Source: Kumtagia ephedrae
Lineage (GTDB): Bacteria; Pseudomonadota; Alphaproteobacteria; Rhizobiales; Rhizobiaceae
Length of the DNA stretch: 64,000 nucleotides
Assembly: GCF_003012745.1 (NCBI RefSeq)
Contig: NZ_PXYK01000003.1
Location: 1-64,000 of the forward strand
Direction: 5' to 3'
In this document: piece after piece, positions 26,073 through 34,558 of the stretch
Numbering within the stretch: the first letter of the stretch is position 1
How the letters are laid out: every line of letters begins with the position of its first letter
Made by a program: the position numbers and the translations under genes
The notes under the pieces: generated by a model
Databases searched by the model: none
Told to the model about the DNA's origin: nothing
What the model saw: only the letters and a program-made list of their open reading frames with translations

Positions 26073-26885
26073 TCAGCCCGGAAAGATGGTGAAGCCGCCG
26101 TCGACGCGGATCACCTGGCCGTTGATGAAGCGGGCACGCGGTCCGGCGAGGAAGGCCACCGCCTCGGCCACTTCCTCCGGCTCGGCATAGCGGTTGAGCG
26201 AGCGCTTTTCCGAATCCATGCGGCTCGGGTCGACGACGCGCGTCGCCTGGAAGCGCGCCGTCTTGGTCGCCCCCGGGCTGACGGCGTTGACGCGCACGCC
26301 CTCCTCGATCAGCTCCTTGGCGAGGCAGCGGGTGTAGTGCACGACCGCTGCCTTCAGCGTCGAATAGACCACTTCCGGCGAGCAGCCGATATGGGCGGCG
26401 GCGGAAGCGATGTTGATCACCGACCCAGAGCCGCGCTTGACCATCGGTGGCACGAAAGCCTGGCAGACCAGCATGGTGCCGATCAGGTTGTTTTCCGTCA
26501 GGACCTTGATGTCTTCATAATCGATGTCGAGCGCGTTGTTGGGGCTGGGCTTGCCGCCCTTGGCGCCGATGTCGCCACCGGCGCAATTGACCAGCACGTG
26601 CACGTCGCCCAGCTCGGCCTCTATTCTGCGCTTCATCTCGGCCACGGCGGCCTTGTCGCCGATATTGCCGGTGACGGCGGTGACGCGCGTGCCGTGCCGG
26701 CCGATGTGTTTTGCGGATTCTCCTAGATCGGCGAACTCGCCGTATTTGGACGGTTGATTCCAGTCCAGGTCATGGATGGCGACGTCGGCGCCGAGCTCGG
26801 CGAGGCGGTCGGCCATGACGTGGCCGAGGCCGCGTCCGGAGCCGGTGACGAAGGCGGTCAGGCCGCTGAGTTCGCGGGTGGTCAT
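26073..26885 (-). CDS. SDR-family oxidoreductase
   Basis: A 270-residue classical SDR. The Rossmann motif is TGSGRGLG, NCAGG replaces the usual NNAG, and the active site is S in NIASAAAHI with YSTLK. The tail ends VIRVDGGFTIFPG. The ATGA overlap with the isomerase gene upstream and an 11 bp gap to the IdnO-like gene place it inside the operon. It probably oxidises a sugar or sugar acid intermediate; the substrate cannot be told from the sequence. Confidence 0.88.
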   Translation of the reverse strand: MTTRELSGLTAFVTGSGRGLGHVMADRLAELGADVAIHDLDWNQPSKYGEFADLGESAKHIGRHGTRVTAVTGNIGDKAAVAEMKRRIEAELGDVHVLVNCAGGDIGAKGGKPSPNNALDIDYEDIKVLTENNLIGTMLVCQAFVPPMVKRGSGSVINIASAAAHIGCSPEVVYSTLKAAVVHYTRCLAKELIEEGVRVNAVSPGATKTARFQATRVVDPSRMDSEKRSLNRYAEPEEVAEAVAFLAGPRARFINGQVIRVDGGFTIFPG

Positions 26886-27883
26886 GCAGCATTCTCCACA
26901 GTCATGAGGCCGAGCGAGCGCATGTTGGCGGCGCTGCGCCGGATCATGTCGAGCTCGTAGGAAACAAGGGCCGCGTCGTCGCCGCGCTCCCAGGGGGTGC
27001 GGAAATCGGCGTCTTCGGGCAGCCGGTTTGTCTGCGCGGCGGCCAGGCAGGCGGCGAGTTCGCGCGCGCTCTTTTCAGGATAGCCGTTCCACCAGTCGTC
27101 GGTCAGCAGGCGCACATGCCGCGCCTCCAGCGCGCCAGGCTCCAGCACGGCGGTCAGGTCTTTGTGGTGCTCCGCCAGGATTGCCTTCATCTCGCGGAAC
27201 GGCACGGCGCCGTCGCCGATGGCGCAGCGGACGAGCCTATACCCCTCGACGGTGAACTGGACACGATAGTCCTTGAGGTGGACATGCCTGACATAGGGCG
27301 CGATGCGGCGGGTGAAGTCGAGCGGCGCCTCGGCGACCGGAAAGGTGTTGCCGGTGTCGAAGGTTAGGCCGACGCCCGGCCCGCCCAGCTCGCAGAAGGC
27401 GACGAGTTCGGCGCTGCCGAAATCTTGGTGGTTTTCGATGGCGAGCGTGTGCCCCTCGGCCGCAGCCCGCGGACCCCATTCCTTCAGCGCCGAGCGGATT
27501 TTCGCGTTGTACTCGCCCCACTTTTCGCCGGCGGCATTGCGGTCGCCACAAAGGATCGGCGTCAGCGCCGTGCGGATGATCCTCGCCTGAAGCAGGCGCG
27601 CGGCCCGAAACGCGTTGTCGAGCGGCCCGGCGACCAGCAGCCCGCCGCTGACGATCGGGATGATATCGAGGGAGGCAAGCCGCTCGCGCAGCCCGACGAC
27701 ATCGTCGTCGGACAGTTCCGTCAGCCAGGGCTCGTAGATCTCCAGCGCCTTTGCGCCGAGTTCGATGCCGAGCACGAGGAAGCCCTCCAGGCCAGTCCCC
27801 TGCGGGTTGGCGCGGGGCGTGCCGCGGCCCTGCAGGCCGAGGTGGTAGGTCAGTCCGTAGGGGTTCAGGCCGACGCGCAGCAT
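26882..27883 (-). CDS. Sugar phosphate isomerase/epimerase (AP endonuclease-like TIM barrel)
   Basis: A 333-residue protein of the xylose-isomerase-like TIM-barrel superfamily. Metal-ligand motifs are present as HTLAIENHQDFGSAELV (Glu on strand 6), GLTFDTGNTFPVAE (Asp) and VRHVHLKDYRV (His), with a late glutamate in AVLEPGAL. The start MLRVGLNPYG overlaps the preceding SDR stop (TGATG). It probably isomerises or epimerises a keto-sugar or ketoaldonate formed by the co-transcribed dehydrogenases. Confidence 0.85.
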   Translation of the reverse strand: MLRVGLNPYGLTYHLGLQGRGTPRANPQGTGLEGFLVLGIELGAKALEIYEPWLTELSDDDVVGLRERLASLDIIPIVSGGLLVAGPLDNAFRAARLLQARIIRTALTPILCGDRNAAGEKWGEYNAKIRSALKEWGPRAAAEGHTLAIENHQDFGSAELVAFCELGGPGVGLTFDTGNTFPVAEAPLDFTRRIAPYVRHVHLKDYRVQFTVEGYRLVRCAIGDGAVPFREMKAILAEHHKDLTAVLEPGALEARHVRLLTDDWWNGYPEKSARELAACLAAAQTNRLPEDADFRTPWERGDDAALVSYELDMIRRSAANMRSLGLMTVENAA

Positions 27884-28665
27884 CACCGCAACCCCGCATC
27901 GACGAGAATGGACTGCTTGGTGATCATGCGGCTGTCGTCGGCGGCGAGGAACAGCGCGGTGCGGGCGATCTCCTCGCCCAGCAGCACGCGGTGGAGCAGC
28001 TGCCGCTGCACCACCTGGTCGACCGCCTCCTCGTCCTTGAACCAAAGCTCCCGCTGCCGCTCGGTGATGACGGCGCCCGGCTCGATGGCGTTGACGCGGA
28101 TGTTGTCGGGACCGAAGGCGCGCGCCAGCGCCCGCGTCAGCCCGACGATGCCCGCCTTGGCTGTTGCATAGGCGGCCATCTGGTCGGCGCCGAACCGCCA
28201 CGAGGTCGAGGAGAAGTTGATGATCGAGCCGAAGCCCAGCGCCTTCATCTGCGGATGCACGGCCTGTGCGGCGAAGAACTGGTGCTTGAGATTCACGTCC
28301 TGCGTGCGGTCCCAATAGTCCGGCGTCACCTCGGCGATCGCATGGCGATCGTCATTGGCGGCGTTGTTGACCAGCACGGCGACCTGCCCGAGCTCGGCCC
28401 GCACCTTCTCGATCGCCTGCTGCAAGGCAGGGATGTCGGTCACGTCGCAGGCGACGAACAGCGGCACGTGCCGGGACTTTTCGGCAAGCTCCTCGACGAG
28501 CCTTTCGCCGGTCTCGGCCTGGATGTCGAGGAAGGCGACGCGCGCCTGGTTGGCGGCGAAGGCGCGCACCATGTCGGCGCCGATGCCGGAGGCGCCGCCG
28601 GTGATCAGCACGACGCGATCAGTCAGGCTTGGATAAGTGGCGAAGGACAAGGGCAAAACTTTCAA
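27883..28665 (-). CDS. SDR-family sugar dehydrogenase
   Basis: A 260-residue SDR. The cofactor motif is TGGASGIG, with NNAAND in place of NNAG. The catalytic S is in NFSSTSWRFG and the YxxxK motif is YATAK, with VNAIEPGAVITERQRELWFK after it. The combination of NNAANDDRH and the long EPGAVITERQ loop recalls aldose 1-dehydrogenases of the SDR type (arabinose, galactose, xylose dehydrogenases). It may thus catalyse the first oxidation after uptake. Four-base overlap with the ATPase gene and one-base overlap with the isomerase gene. Confidence 0.87.
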   Translation of the reverse strand: MKVLPLSFATYPSLTDRVVLITGGASGIGADMVRAFAANQARVAFLDIQAETGERLVEELAEKSRHVPLFVACDVTDIPALQQAIEKVRAELGQVAVLVNNAANDDRHAIAEVTPDYWDRTQDVNLKHQFFAAQAVHPQMKALGFGSIINFSSTSWRFGADQMAAYATAKAGIVGLTRALARAFGPDNIRVNAIEPGAVITERQRELWFKDEEAVDQVVQRQLLHRVLLGEEIARTALFLAADDSRMITKQSILVDAGLR

Positions 28666-29777
28666 AGAAGTGTTTTGGTGGTCGGGTCGAACAGGCAGGC
28701 GCGCGCCATGTCGATGCCCAGCGTCATGGTCTCGCCCATGCGCGGTGCGCTGTCGGGATCGAACCGGCCGGTGACCTCAAGGTCGCCGAATTTCAGCACC
28801 GCGAGCGTTTCGGCGCCGGTCGGCTCGACCAGCTCGACCGGCGCATCCATCGCCGCGATGCCCGGCTTGCGCTGCCCGAGATCGTCGGAGAAGCGGTAGA
28901 TATGCTCCGGCCGGACGCCCAGCACGACTTGTTTCGGTGCATTCGCTGGCGCGGGCTGGGCGAGCGGCAGGGTGGCCGTGCCGCCAGTGGCGGTGCGCAC
29001 CGTGACGGAAGGCTGGCCGGCCACGCCGGTCAGCTCGGCCGGAATGAAATTCATCGCCGGCGAGCCCATGAAGCCGGCCACGAACATGTTGGCCGGGCGG
29101 CTGTAAATCGTCTGCGCGGCGTCGAACTGCTGGACCGAGCCCTGGTGCATGACGGCGATGCGCGAGGCCAGCGTCATCGCCTCCACCTGGTCGTGGGTGA
29201 CGTAGATGGTGGTCTTGCCGACGCGGTTGTGCAGCTTCTTGATCTCGGTGCGCATGTCGACGCGGAGCTTTGCGTCGAGATTGCTGAGCGGTTCGTCGAA
29301 CAGGAACAGTTTCGGGTCGCGCACCAGCGCCCGGCCCATGGCGACGCGCTGGCGCTGGCCGCCGGAAAGCTGGCCGGGTTTTCGGTTGAGCAGCGGCTCG
29401 ATCTGCAGCAGCGCCGACACGCGCTTGACCGCCTCCGCCTGCTCGGCCTTCGGCACGCCGCGGCTTTCCATGCCGAAGGTGATGTTTTCCCGCACCGTCA
29501 TGGTCGGGTAGAGCGCGTAGGACTGGAACACCATGGCGATGTCGCGATCCTTGGGCGGCACGGAATTCACCAGCCGGTCGCCGATGCGGATCTCGCCCGA
29601 GGTCACGCTTTCCAGCCCGGCGATCATGGCGAGCAGCGTCGATTTTCCGCAGCCGGAGGGGCCGACCAGCGCAACGAACTCGCCCGGCTGCGCTTCGAGA
29701 TTGATGCCGCGAAGCACCTCGACGGCGCCGTAGCTCTTCTGCAGGTTGCGGATGGTCAGCGCGGATTGGTTGGTCAT
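28662..29777 (-). CDS. CUT1 sugar ABC transporter ATPase (MalK/UgpC type)
   Basis: A 371-residue ATPase starting MTNQSALTIR. Walker A GPSGCGKSTLLAMI, Q-loop FQSYALYPTMTV, signature LSGGQRQRVAMGRALV, Walker B LFLFDEPLSNLDAKLR and the switch histidine in YVTHDQVEAMT. From about residue 240 a TOBE-type regulatory domain follows (VVLGVRPEHIY). This architecture drives CUT1 oligosaccharide or monosaccharide importers. ATGA overlaps on both sides. Confidence 0.95.
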   Translation of the reverse strand: MTNQSALTIRNLQKSYGAVEVLRGINLEAQPGEFVALVGPSGCGKSTLLAMIAGLESVTSGEIRIGDRLVNSVPPKDRDIAMVFQSYALYPTMTVRENITFGMESRGVPKAEQAEAVKRVSALLQIEPLLNRKPGQLSGGQRQRVAMGRALVRDPKLFLFDEPLSNLDAKLRVDMRTEIKKLHNRVGKTTIYVTHDQVEAMTLASRIAVMHQGSVQQFDAAQTIYSRPANMFVAGFMGSPAMNFIPAELTGVAGQPSVTVRTATGGTATLPLAQPAPANAPKQVVLGVRPEHIYRFSDDLGQRKPGIAAMDAPVELVEPTGAETLAVLKFGDLEVTGRFDPDSAPRMGETMTLGIDMARACLFDPTTKTLL

Positions 29778-30676
29778 TTGATGGCGCCCTGCGTCAGTCC
29801 CCGCACGAAATATTTTCCGCCGAACAGGTAGATCAGCAGCGGCGGCAGCGCGCCGATCAGCACGGCTGCGCTCATCACGTCGTAGCTGCGGGCCGTGGTG
29901 CCGCTCGCCGTGAGCGCGACCAGCGCGGCGGTGATCGGCTGCTGCTGGCCCGAGGTGAAGACCACGCCGAACAGATATTCGTTCCAGATGCCGGTGAACT
30001 GCCAGATCACCGTGACGATCAGGATCGGCGGCGACAGCGGCAGGATGATTTTTCGGAAAATACGCCAGAAGCCGGCGCCGTCGATGCGGGCGGCTTTGAT
30101 CAGGTCGTCGGGGATGCCGACATAATAGTTGCGGCAGAACAGCGTGGTGAAGGAGATGCCCTGGATGACGTGCACCAGGATCAGGCCGTAGGTCGAGTTG
30201 GTGAGGCCGAGCTTGCCGAGCACGAAAGCCCACGGCATCAGCGCAATCTGGCCCGGCATGAACACGCCAAGCAGCATGCAGGTGAACAGCACTTCCGAGC
30301 CGCGGAAGCGCCATTTGGAAAGCACGTAGCCGTTGATCGCGCCGAGCAGCGTCGAGAGGATGGTCGCCGGAATGGTCATCCACAGCGAGTTCAGGAAATT
30401 GCGCTTCATGCCTTCGCATGTGCCGGCGATGCAGTAGGTGCCCCAGGCGTCGCTCCAGGCATTCAGCCGGAAAGACTGGGGCAGGGAGATCAGCCCGTTG
30501 CGAGCGATCTCTTCCTGCTCGCGGAAGGAGTTGAGCACGACCACCAGCAGCGGCACGAGATAGATGACGGCAAACAGCGCCAGCAGGCCGTAGATGGCGA
30601 AGCGGCTCCAGAAGTGCCGGCGGCTCGCGGCGGCAGCTTCGGCGTCGAAGGGCAGGGCGATCGCTGTGTCAGCCAT
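29774..30676 (-). CDS. CUT1 sugar ABC transporter permease 2 (MalG type)
   Basis: A 300-residue permease starting MADTAIALPF. Six helices are expected, the first at about 23-45 (FAIYGLLALFAVIYLVPLLV). The EAA loop that contacts the ATPase is GIPDDLIKAARIDGAGFWRI followed by FRKIILPLSPP. The start lies inside the end of the preceding permease gene, overlapping by 8 bp. Confidence 0.94.
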   Translation of the reverse strand: MADTAIALPFDAEAAAASRRHFWSRFAIYGLLALFAVIYLVPLLVVVLNSFREQEEIARNGLISLPQSFRLNAWSDAWGTYCIAGTCEGMKRNFLNSLWMTIPATILSTLLGAINGYVLSKWRFRGSEVLFTCMLLGVFMPGQIALMPWAFVLGKLGLTNSTYGLILVHVIQGISFTTLFCRNYYVGIPDDLIKAARIDGAGFWRIFRKIILPLSPPILIVTVIWQFTGIWNEYLFGVVFTSGQQQPITAALVALTASGTTARSYDVMSAAVLIGALPPLLIYLFGGKYFVRGLTQGAIK

Positions 30677-31604
30677 GGCCGCTCTCCCGCCTGCGGCGCC
30701 ACACCACCCAGAGGGAGTAGGGCACCAGCACCACGGCAAGCGCGGCCAGCATCATGACCGCAGCGGCCGCGCCCTCGCCAATCTGGCCGCGCTGGAACAT
30801 CAGGTCGTAGACATAGATGGCCGGGAAGGTGGTGGAGACGCCGGGGCCGCCGCGCGTCAGCGCCGCGACAAGGTCGAATGTCTTGATCGCGAACTGGATC
30901 TGGATGACGGCCACCGCCAGGAAGATCGGTGCGATGGTCGGCAGGATGACCCTTCTGTAGGTGCGGAAAGTGGAGGCGCCGTCGATCTGCGCGGCCTTGA
31001 TCAAATCCGGATCGACCGAGCGCAGCCCGGCCAGGAACAGCGCCATGGCGAAGCCCGACGACTGCCAGACGCCGGTGATGATGATGGCGTAGATCGCCAG
31101 ATTGCGGTCGCTGGTGAGCGCGAAGTTGAAGCTGCTCCAGCCAAGGCCGCGCACCAGCGCCTGGATGCCGTCGGCCGGATTGTAGAGCCAGCTCCATACC
31201 GTGCCGGTGACGATGAAGGAGACGGCAAGCGGATAGAGGAAGATGGTGCGCCACACGGCCTCGCCGCGCACCCGCTGGTCGATGAGGATGGCAAGCAGCA
31301 GGCCGACCGCCATCGAGCCGAGAATGTAGAAGCCGCTGAAGAAGAAGAGATTGGTGTAGGCGATGTTCCAGCGGCGGTTGGCCCACAGAGACATGTAGTT
31401 GTCGAGGCCGGCGAAGCCGTAGCTCGGCAGCAGCGACGACGTGGAAACCGACAGATAGAGCGTCCACGCTGCGAAGACGAAGACATAGACGAAGCTCGCG
31501 GCCAGCGACGGGGCGAGCACGAGGATGGGTATCAGCGTGCCGAGACGCTCCCGCCAGGGGCGCGCCGGTGCGGCGATCGGAATGGTCAGGTCGTGGGTGG
31601 ACAT
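30669..31604 (-). CDS. CUT1 sugar ABC transporter permease 1 (MalF type)
   Basis: A 311-residue permease with six predicted helices; the first spans LIPILVLAPSLAASFVYVFV. The EAA loop reads SVDPDLIKAAQIDGASTFRT followed by YRRVILPTIAP. It starts 60 bp after the binding-protein gene, behind a strong stem-loop, and heterodimerises with the next permease. Confidence 0.94.
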   Translation of the reverse strand: MSTHDLTIPIAAPARPWRERLGTLIPILVLAPSLAASFVYVFVFAAWTLYLSVSTSSLLPSYGFAGLDNYMSLWANRRWNIAYTNLFFFSGFYILGSMAVGLLLAILIDQRVRGEAVWRTIFLYPLAVSFIVTGTVWSWLYNPADGIQALVRGLGWSSFNFALTSDRNLAIYAIIITGVWQSSGFAMALFLAGLRSVDPDLIKAAQIDGASTFRTYRRVILPTIAPIFLAVAVIQIQFAIKTFDLVAALTRGGPGVSTTFPAIYVYDLMFQRGQIGEGAAAAVMMLAALAVVLVPYSLWVVWRRRRESGHG

Positions 31605-31626
31605 CGCGCCGCCTGGAAACGAAAGC

Positions 31627-31649
31627 GGGCGCGGGAAACTCCCGCACCC
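31627..31649 (-). terminator. Stem-loop between binding-protein and permease genes
   Basis: On the minus strand GGGTGCGGGA and TCCCGCGCCC pair over 10 bp with one G-U and a three-base GTT loop, followed by GCTTTCGTTT. It sits 15 bp beyond the stop of the binding-protein gene, the same position as stem-loops in the BMP and tau operons of this window, and is likely an attenuator or 3'-end stabiliser. Confidence 0.6.
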
Positions 31650-31664
31650 GGCCCGGAGGGCAAG

Positions 31665-32927
31665 CTACAACTGCGCTTCGGCGGCGTCCGCCATGGCGTT
31701 GGCGGCGTCCTGCGCCGACATGCCGGGCGTTGCCACGAACTCGGTGATGGTGTCCATCATGGCGCCGCGCAGCTTCTGCGGCACGGTCATGTTGTGCGCC
31801 ATAGACCGCACCAGCGTGCCGCCGTCGATCGATGCCTGCAGATCCTTCTGTGCGATCTGCTGGCAGGGATTGAAGCCGTTGGACAGGTCGACGTCGAGCC
31901 TCGCCGGGATCGAACCCTTGGTCTGGTTGAAGATGGTCTGGAATTCCGGCGAGAGGATCGTGCTTGCCAGCAGCTTCTGGCCCTCCTGATAGTCCGGGTC
32001 CTTCTGCTGGAAGAACACGACCGAGTCTGAGTTGAGGATGAAGCCGGGCTTGCCCCAGTCGGTCGGCGCCTGGCCGCAGACATAGTCGGTGCCCTGCTTG
32101 AAGCCGCCGGCGGTCAGAAGCCCGAGCGTCCAGTCGCCCATGATGTGGAAGGCGGCCTCGCCGCGGCCGACCAGATGCGACATGGAATCCCAGTCGCGGC
32201 CGTTCATGCCGGGATCCATGTATTTGGTGGTCATGGTGCGGAACTGCTCGAACGCCTTGACCATGCCGTCGCTGCGCATGGCCTCGATGTCGCCTTCGAC
32301 GAACGCCTTCTTGTAGAGATCGAGATCCTGCCCGTAGACGACGACTTCGAACACGGTCGAGTCGGTCCAGTCGGCAGTCGAGTGCGAGAGGCAGATCTTG
32401 CCGGTTGCCACGATCTTGTCGCAGGCCGCGTTGAAATCGGCCCAGGTCTTCGGGATCTCGGTGACGCCGGCGGCTTCCATCACCTTCGGCGAGGCCCAGA
32501 TCCAGTTGATGCGATGGATGTTCATCGGCGCGGCGACCCATTTGCCGGTCGGCTTCATCACCGGCAGCAGCTCCGGCGCCACCACCTTCTCCCAGCCTTC
32601 GGCCGCCGCCAGCTCGTCGAGGTCGGCGGTCATGCCGGTCTCGTTCCACTCGGCGATCTCGGGGCCCTTGAGCTGCACGGCCGGGGGCGCGTTGCCGGCG
32701 ATCACGTCGGCGCGCAGTTTTGCCAGCGTGTTGGCGGTGTGGCCGGCGATCGAGGTCTGCTGCCAGGTGCCGCCCTTGGCCTGGAACATCTCGCCGAGCT
32801 TGGCGATGGCCTGCGCGTCCGAGCCGGTCGCCCATTGATGCAGCAGGTTGGTCTTGGGCTCGGCAAAGGCCGAACCCGCAAGAAAAGTGCATGCCGCGGC
32901 GGCGGCGGCCGTCCTCAGATAACTCAT
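31665..32927 (-). CDS. CUT1 sugar ABC transporter substrate-binding protein
   Basis: A 420-residue family 1 solute-binding protein. The signal peptide MSYLRTAAAAAACTFLAGSA is followed by FA-EP. Features resembling glucose/mannose binding proteins are LHQWATGSDAQAIAKLGEMF, HTANTLAKLRADVIAGNAPP and MGDWTLGLLTAGG. The ATG at 32927 has GGGAG nine bases upstream; an ATG at 33032 lies in the divergent promoter region. First gene of the eight-gene operon; an aldose substrate is likely given the dehydrogenases encoded behind it. Confidence 0.93.
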   Translation of the reverse strand: MSYLRTAAAAAACTFLAGSAFAEPKTNLLHQWATGSDAQAIAKLGEMFQAKGGTWQQTSIAGHTANTLAKLRADVIAGNAPPAVQLKGPEIAEWNETGMTADLDELAAAEGWEKVVAPELLPVMKPTGKWVAAPMNIHRINWIWASPKVMEAAGVTEIPKTWADFNAACDKIVATGKICLSHSTADWTDSTVFEVVVYGQDLDLYKKAFVEGDIEAMRSDGMVKAFEQFRTMTTKYMDPGMNGRDWDSMSHLVGRGEAAFHIMGDWTLGLLTAGGFKQGTDYVCGQAPTDWGKPGFILNSDSVVFFQQKDPDYQEGQKLLASTILSPEFQTIFNQTKGSIPARLDVDLSNGFNPCQQIAQKDLQASIDGGTLVRSMAHNMTVPQKLRGAMMDTITEFVATPGMSAQDAANAMADAAEAQL

Positions 32928-33002
32928 CGTTTCACTCCCATTTGGTTCTGCACGGTTCGTTGCGACCGTTTCGGCAGAGACCGGCGGTTCATGCACGCGA
33001 TC

Positions 33003-33018
33003 TCTAGTTTTTTCTAGA
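33003..33018. promoter_or_regulatory. Candidate ROK operator in the divergent promoter region
   Basis: TCTAG and CTAGA are arranged as an inverted repeat around six T residues, within the 133 bp between the binding-protein gene (minus, 32927) and the ROK regulator (plus, 33061). Position and symmetry suit an operator controlling both directions. No binding data are implied. Confidence 0.4.
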
Positions 33019-33060
33019 ATGATCAAATACAACGTTCAGTCAAGGAGCTTTTAGGCCTTC

Positions 33061-34257
33061 ATGACAAAAACCCTGCTCAAATCCCTGTTGATCGATCAGC
33101 CTTCCGGAACGCCGGAAAGCGTCATCGTGCGCTGCCTCAGCCAGCGCGGCGCCATTTCGGCGGCGCAGATCGCGCGAATGACCGGACTCGCTCGGTCGAC
33201 GGTGTCGACGGCGCTGACAGGCCTGAGGAAATCAGGGATGGTGGTCGAAATCGTCGGCCCACAGGAGGGTACGAAGGGTGTTGGACGTCCGGCGGCGGCC
33301 CTGGCGCTCAACCCGGAAGCCGGCACCTGCGTCGGCATCCACATCAGCCTCGACGAGGTCCGGCTAATGGTGGCCGACGTCTCGCATTCTGTCATTGCTG
33401 AACAAAATATCCCTTTAGGCGTGGACTACACGCCGCAGCAGGCCGCCAGGATGGCGAAGGAAGTGATCGCGCAAAGCTATGCTGACAAGGGTCTGCCGGT
33501 ATCGGGCCTCCTCGGGGTCGGCGTTTCCGTGTCGGGCCCGGTGAGCCCGGATGGCGTCGTGCAGAGGGCCAGCATTGTCCCAACCTGGGCCGGCGTCAAC
33601 ATCCGCAACGTGTTCGGCCCTGTGCTGCAGCAGCCGATTTTCGCCGACAACGAAAGCAACTGCTCGGCCATCGCCGAGATGATGTGGGGCGCGGCGGTCG
33701 GCCATGAGGACTTCGTGCTGTTCAAGATCGATCTGGGTGTCGGCGGCGCGATCGTGCAGAACGGCCGCATCCTGACCGGCATCGCCGGAGGGGCGGGGGA
33801 GTTCGGTCACATCAGCATCGACCCGACGGGCGATCTCTGCCGTTGCGGCAACCGCGGCTGCCTCGAGCTATATGCCAGCTTTACGCGGCCGCTCGAGCAG
33901 ATCGCCAGAGTGGTCGGCCGCAGCGTCACCATGGATGACGCGATCCTGATGGCGGAGCAGGGCGACGTACGGGCGCTGCGCATGATCGGGGACACGGCGG
34001 AGATCGCCGGGCGCGGCCTCGGCATGATCGGCTCGGTGATCAACCCGCCGCTGATCATCATCGGCGGACGCATGGCGTTGGCCGGCGACATCTTGCTGGT
34101 GCCGCTCGTCGCCTCTTACGAAAAGCACACGCTGATCAAGGCGCGCGATCTTCCGCCGGAGTTGCGCACCCGCATTACGATCGGCAAGCATACCGAGAAC
34201 GACGTCCTGCTCGGAGCGGTCGGCCTGGTGCTGCGCCATCACGGCCGGCTTCAGTAG
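33061..34257 (+). CDS. ROK-family transcriptional regulator
   Basis: A 398-residue NagC/XylR-like repressor. The N-terminal winged helix is SQRGAISAAQIARMTGLARS plus TVSTALTGLRKSGMVVE, and the ROK sugar-kinase-like domain follows. The ROK zinc signature CRCGNRGCLELY and the preceding GGAGEFGHISID are intact. A glycine-rich DLGVGGAIVQNG phosphate loop is also present. AAGGAG is 13 bases before the ATG, slightly far. Divergent from the CUT1 sugar operon, which it probably represses until a sugar binds. Confidence 0.92.
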   Translation: MTKTLLKSLLIDQPSGTPESVIVRCLSQRGAISAAQIARMTGLARSTVSTALTGLRKSGMVVEIVGPQEGTKGVGRPAAALALNPEAGTCVGIHISLDEVRLMVADVSHSVIAEQNIPLGVDYTPQQAARMAKEVIAQSYADKGLPVSGLLGVGVSVSGPVSPDGVVQRASIVPTWAGVNIRNVFGPVLQQPIFADNESNCSAIAEMMWGAAVGHEDFVLFKIDLGVGGAIVQNGRILTGIAGGAGEFGHISIDPTGDLCRCGNRGCLELYASFTRPLEQIARVVGRSVTMDDAILMAEQGDVRALRMIGDTAEIAGRGLGMIGSVINPPLIIIGGRMALAGDILLVPLVASYEKHTLIKARDLPPELRTRITIGKHTENDVLLGAVGLVLRHHGRLQ

Positions 34258-34558
34258 CCCACGGCTGAATCCCGAGATCGATTCTGTGCCGCCGTCGCCG
34301 CGGCTACTTCCTGTTTGTAGATATGTCTTCATTATTGACAACAACCTATTTGAATGTAGGTTTTGTTTCGCCATGCGTGATGGATCGAGGTCGGGTTCCG
34401 CAACAATGTCGGTCAGCTCCACTATACGGATCGCCAGAGTATCCCGGCGGGACGCGGACCGTGATCGGGGGGTGCCTGCCCGGCTCGGATTCGCCGTTGA
34501 AGAGAACGTTCGGCTCCGGGCGGACACGCTGGCGATCGGCATAGGGGGATAGGCACAG
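34258..34558. other. Intergenic region holding the RpiR-operon promoter
   Basis: This 301 bp gap between the ROK gene and the RpiR gene contains no convincing reading frame. The only structured element seen is the promoter/inverted-repeat at 34335-34362; the 195 bases after it may be a long 5' leader. Confidence 0.5.
34335..34362 (+). promoter_or_regulatory. Promoter overlapped by a 20 bp inverted repeat
   Basis: A perfect TTGACA (34335-34340) is followed after 16 bp by TAGGTT (34357-34362). The inverted repeat AACCTA-N8-TAGGTT (34343-34362) fills the spacer and -10 hexamer. Such an arrangement fits a repressor site; the downstream RpiR-type protein is the obvious candidate. Confidence 0.5.

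Noticed and set aside
34286-34552. Short frames in the ROK-RpiR gap
   Set aside because: No ribosome site, Arg/Ser-rich composition, and they overlap the promoter repeat.
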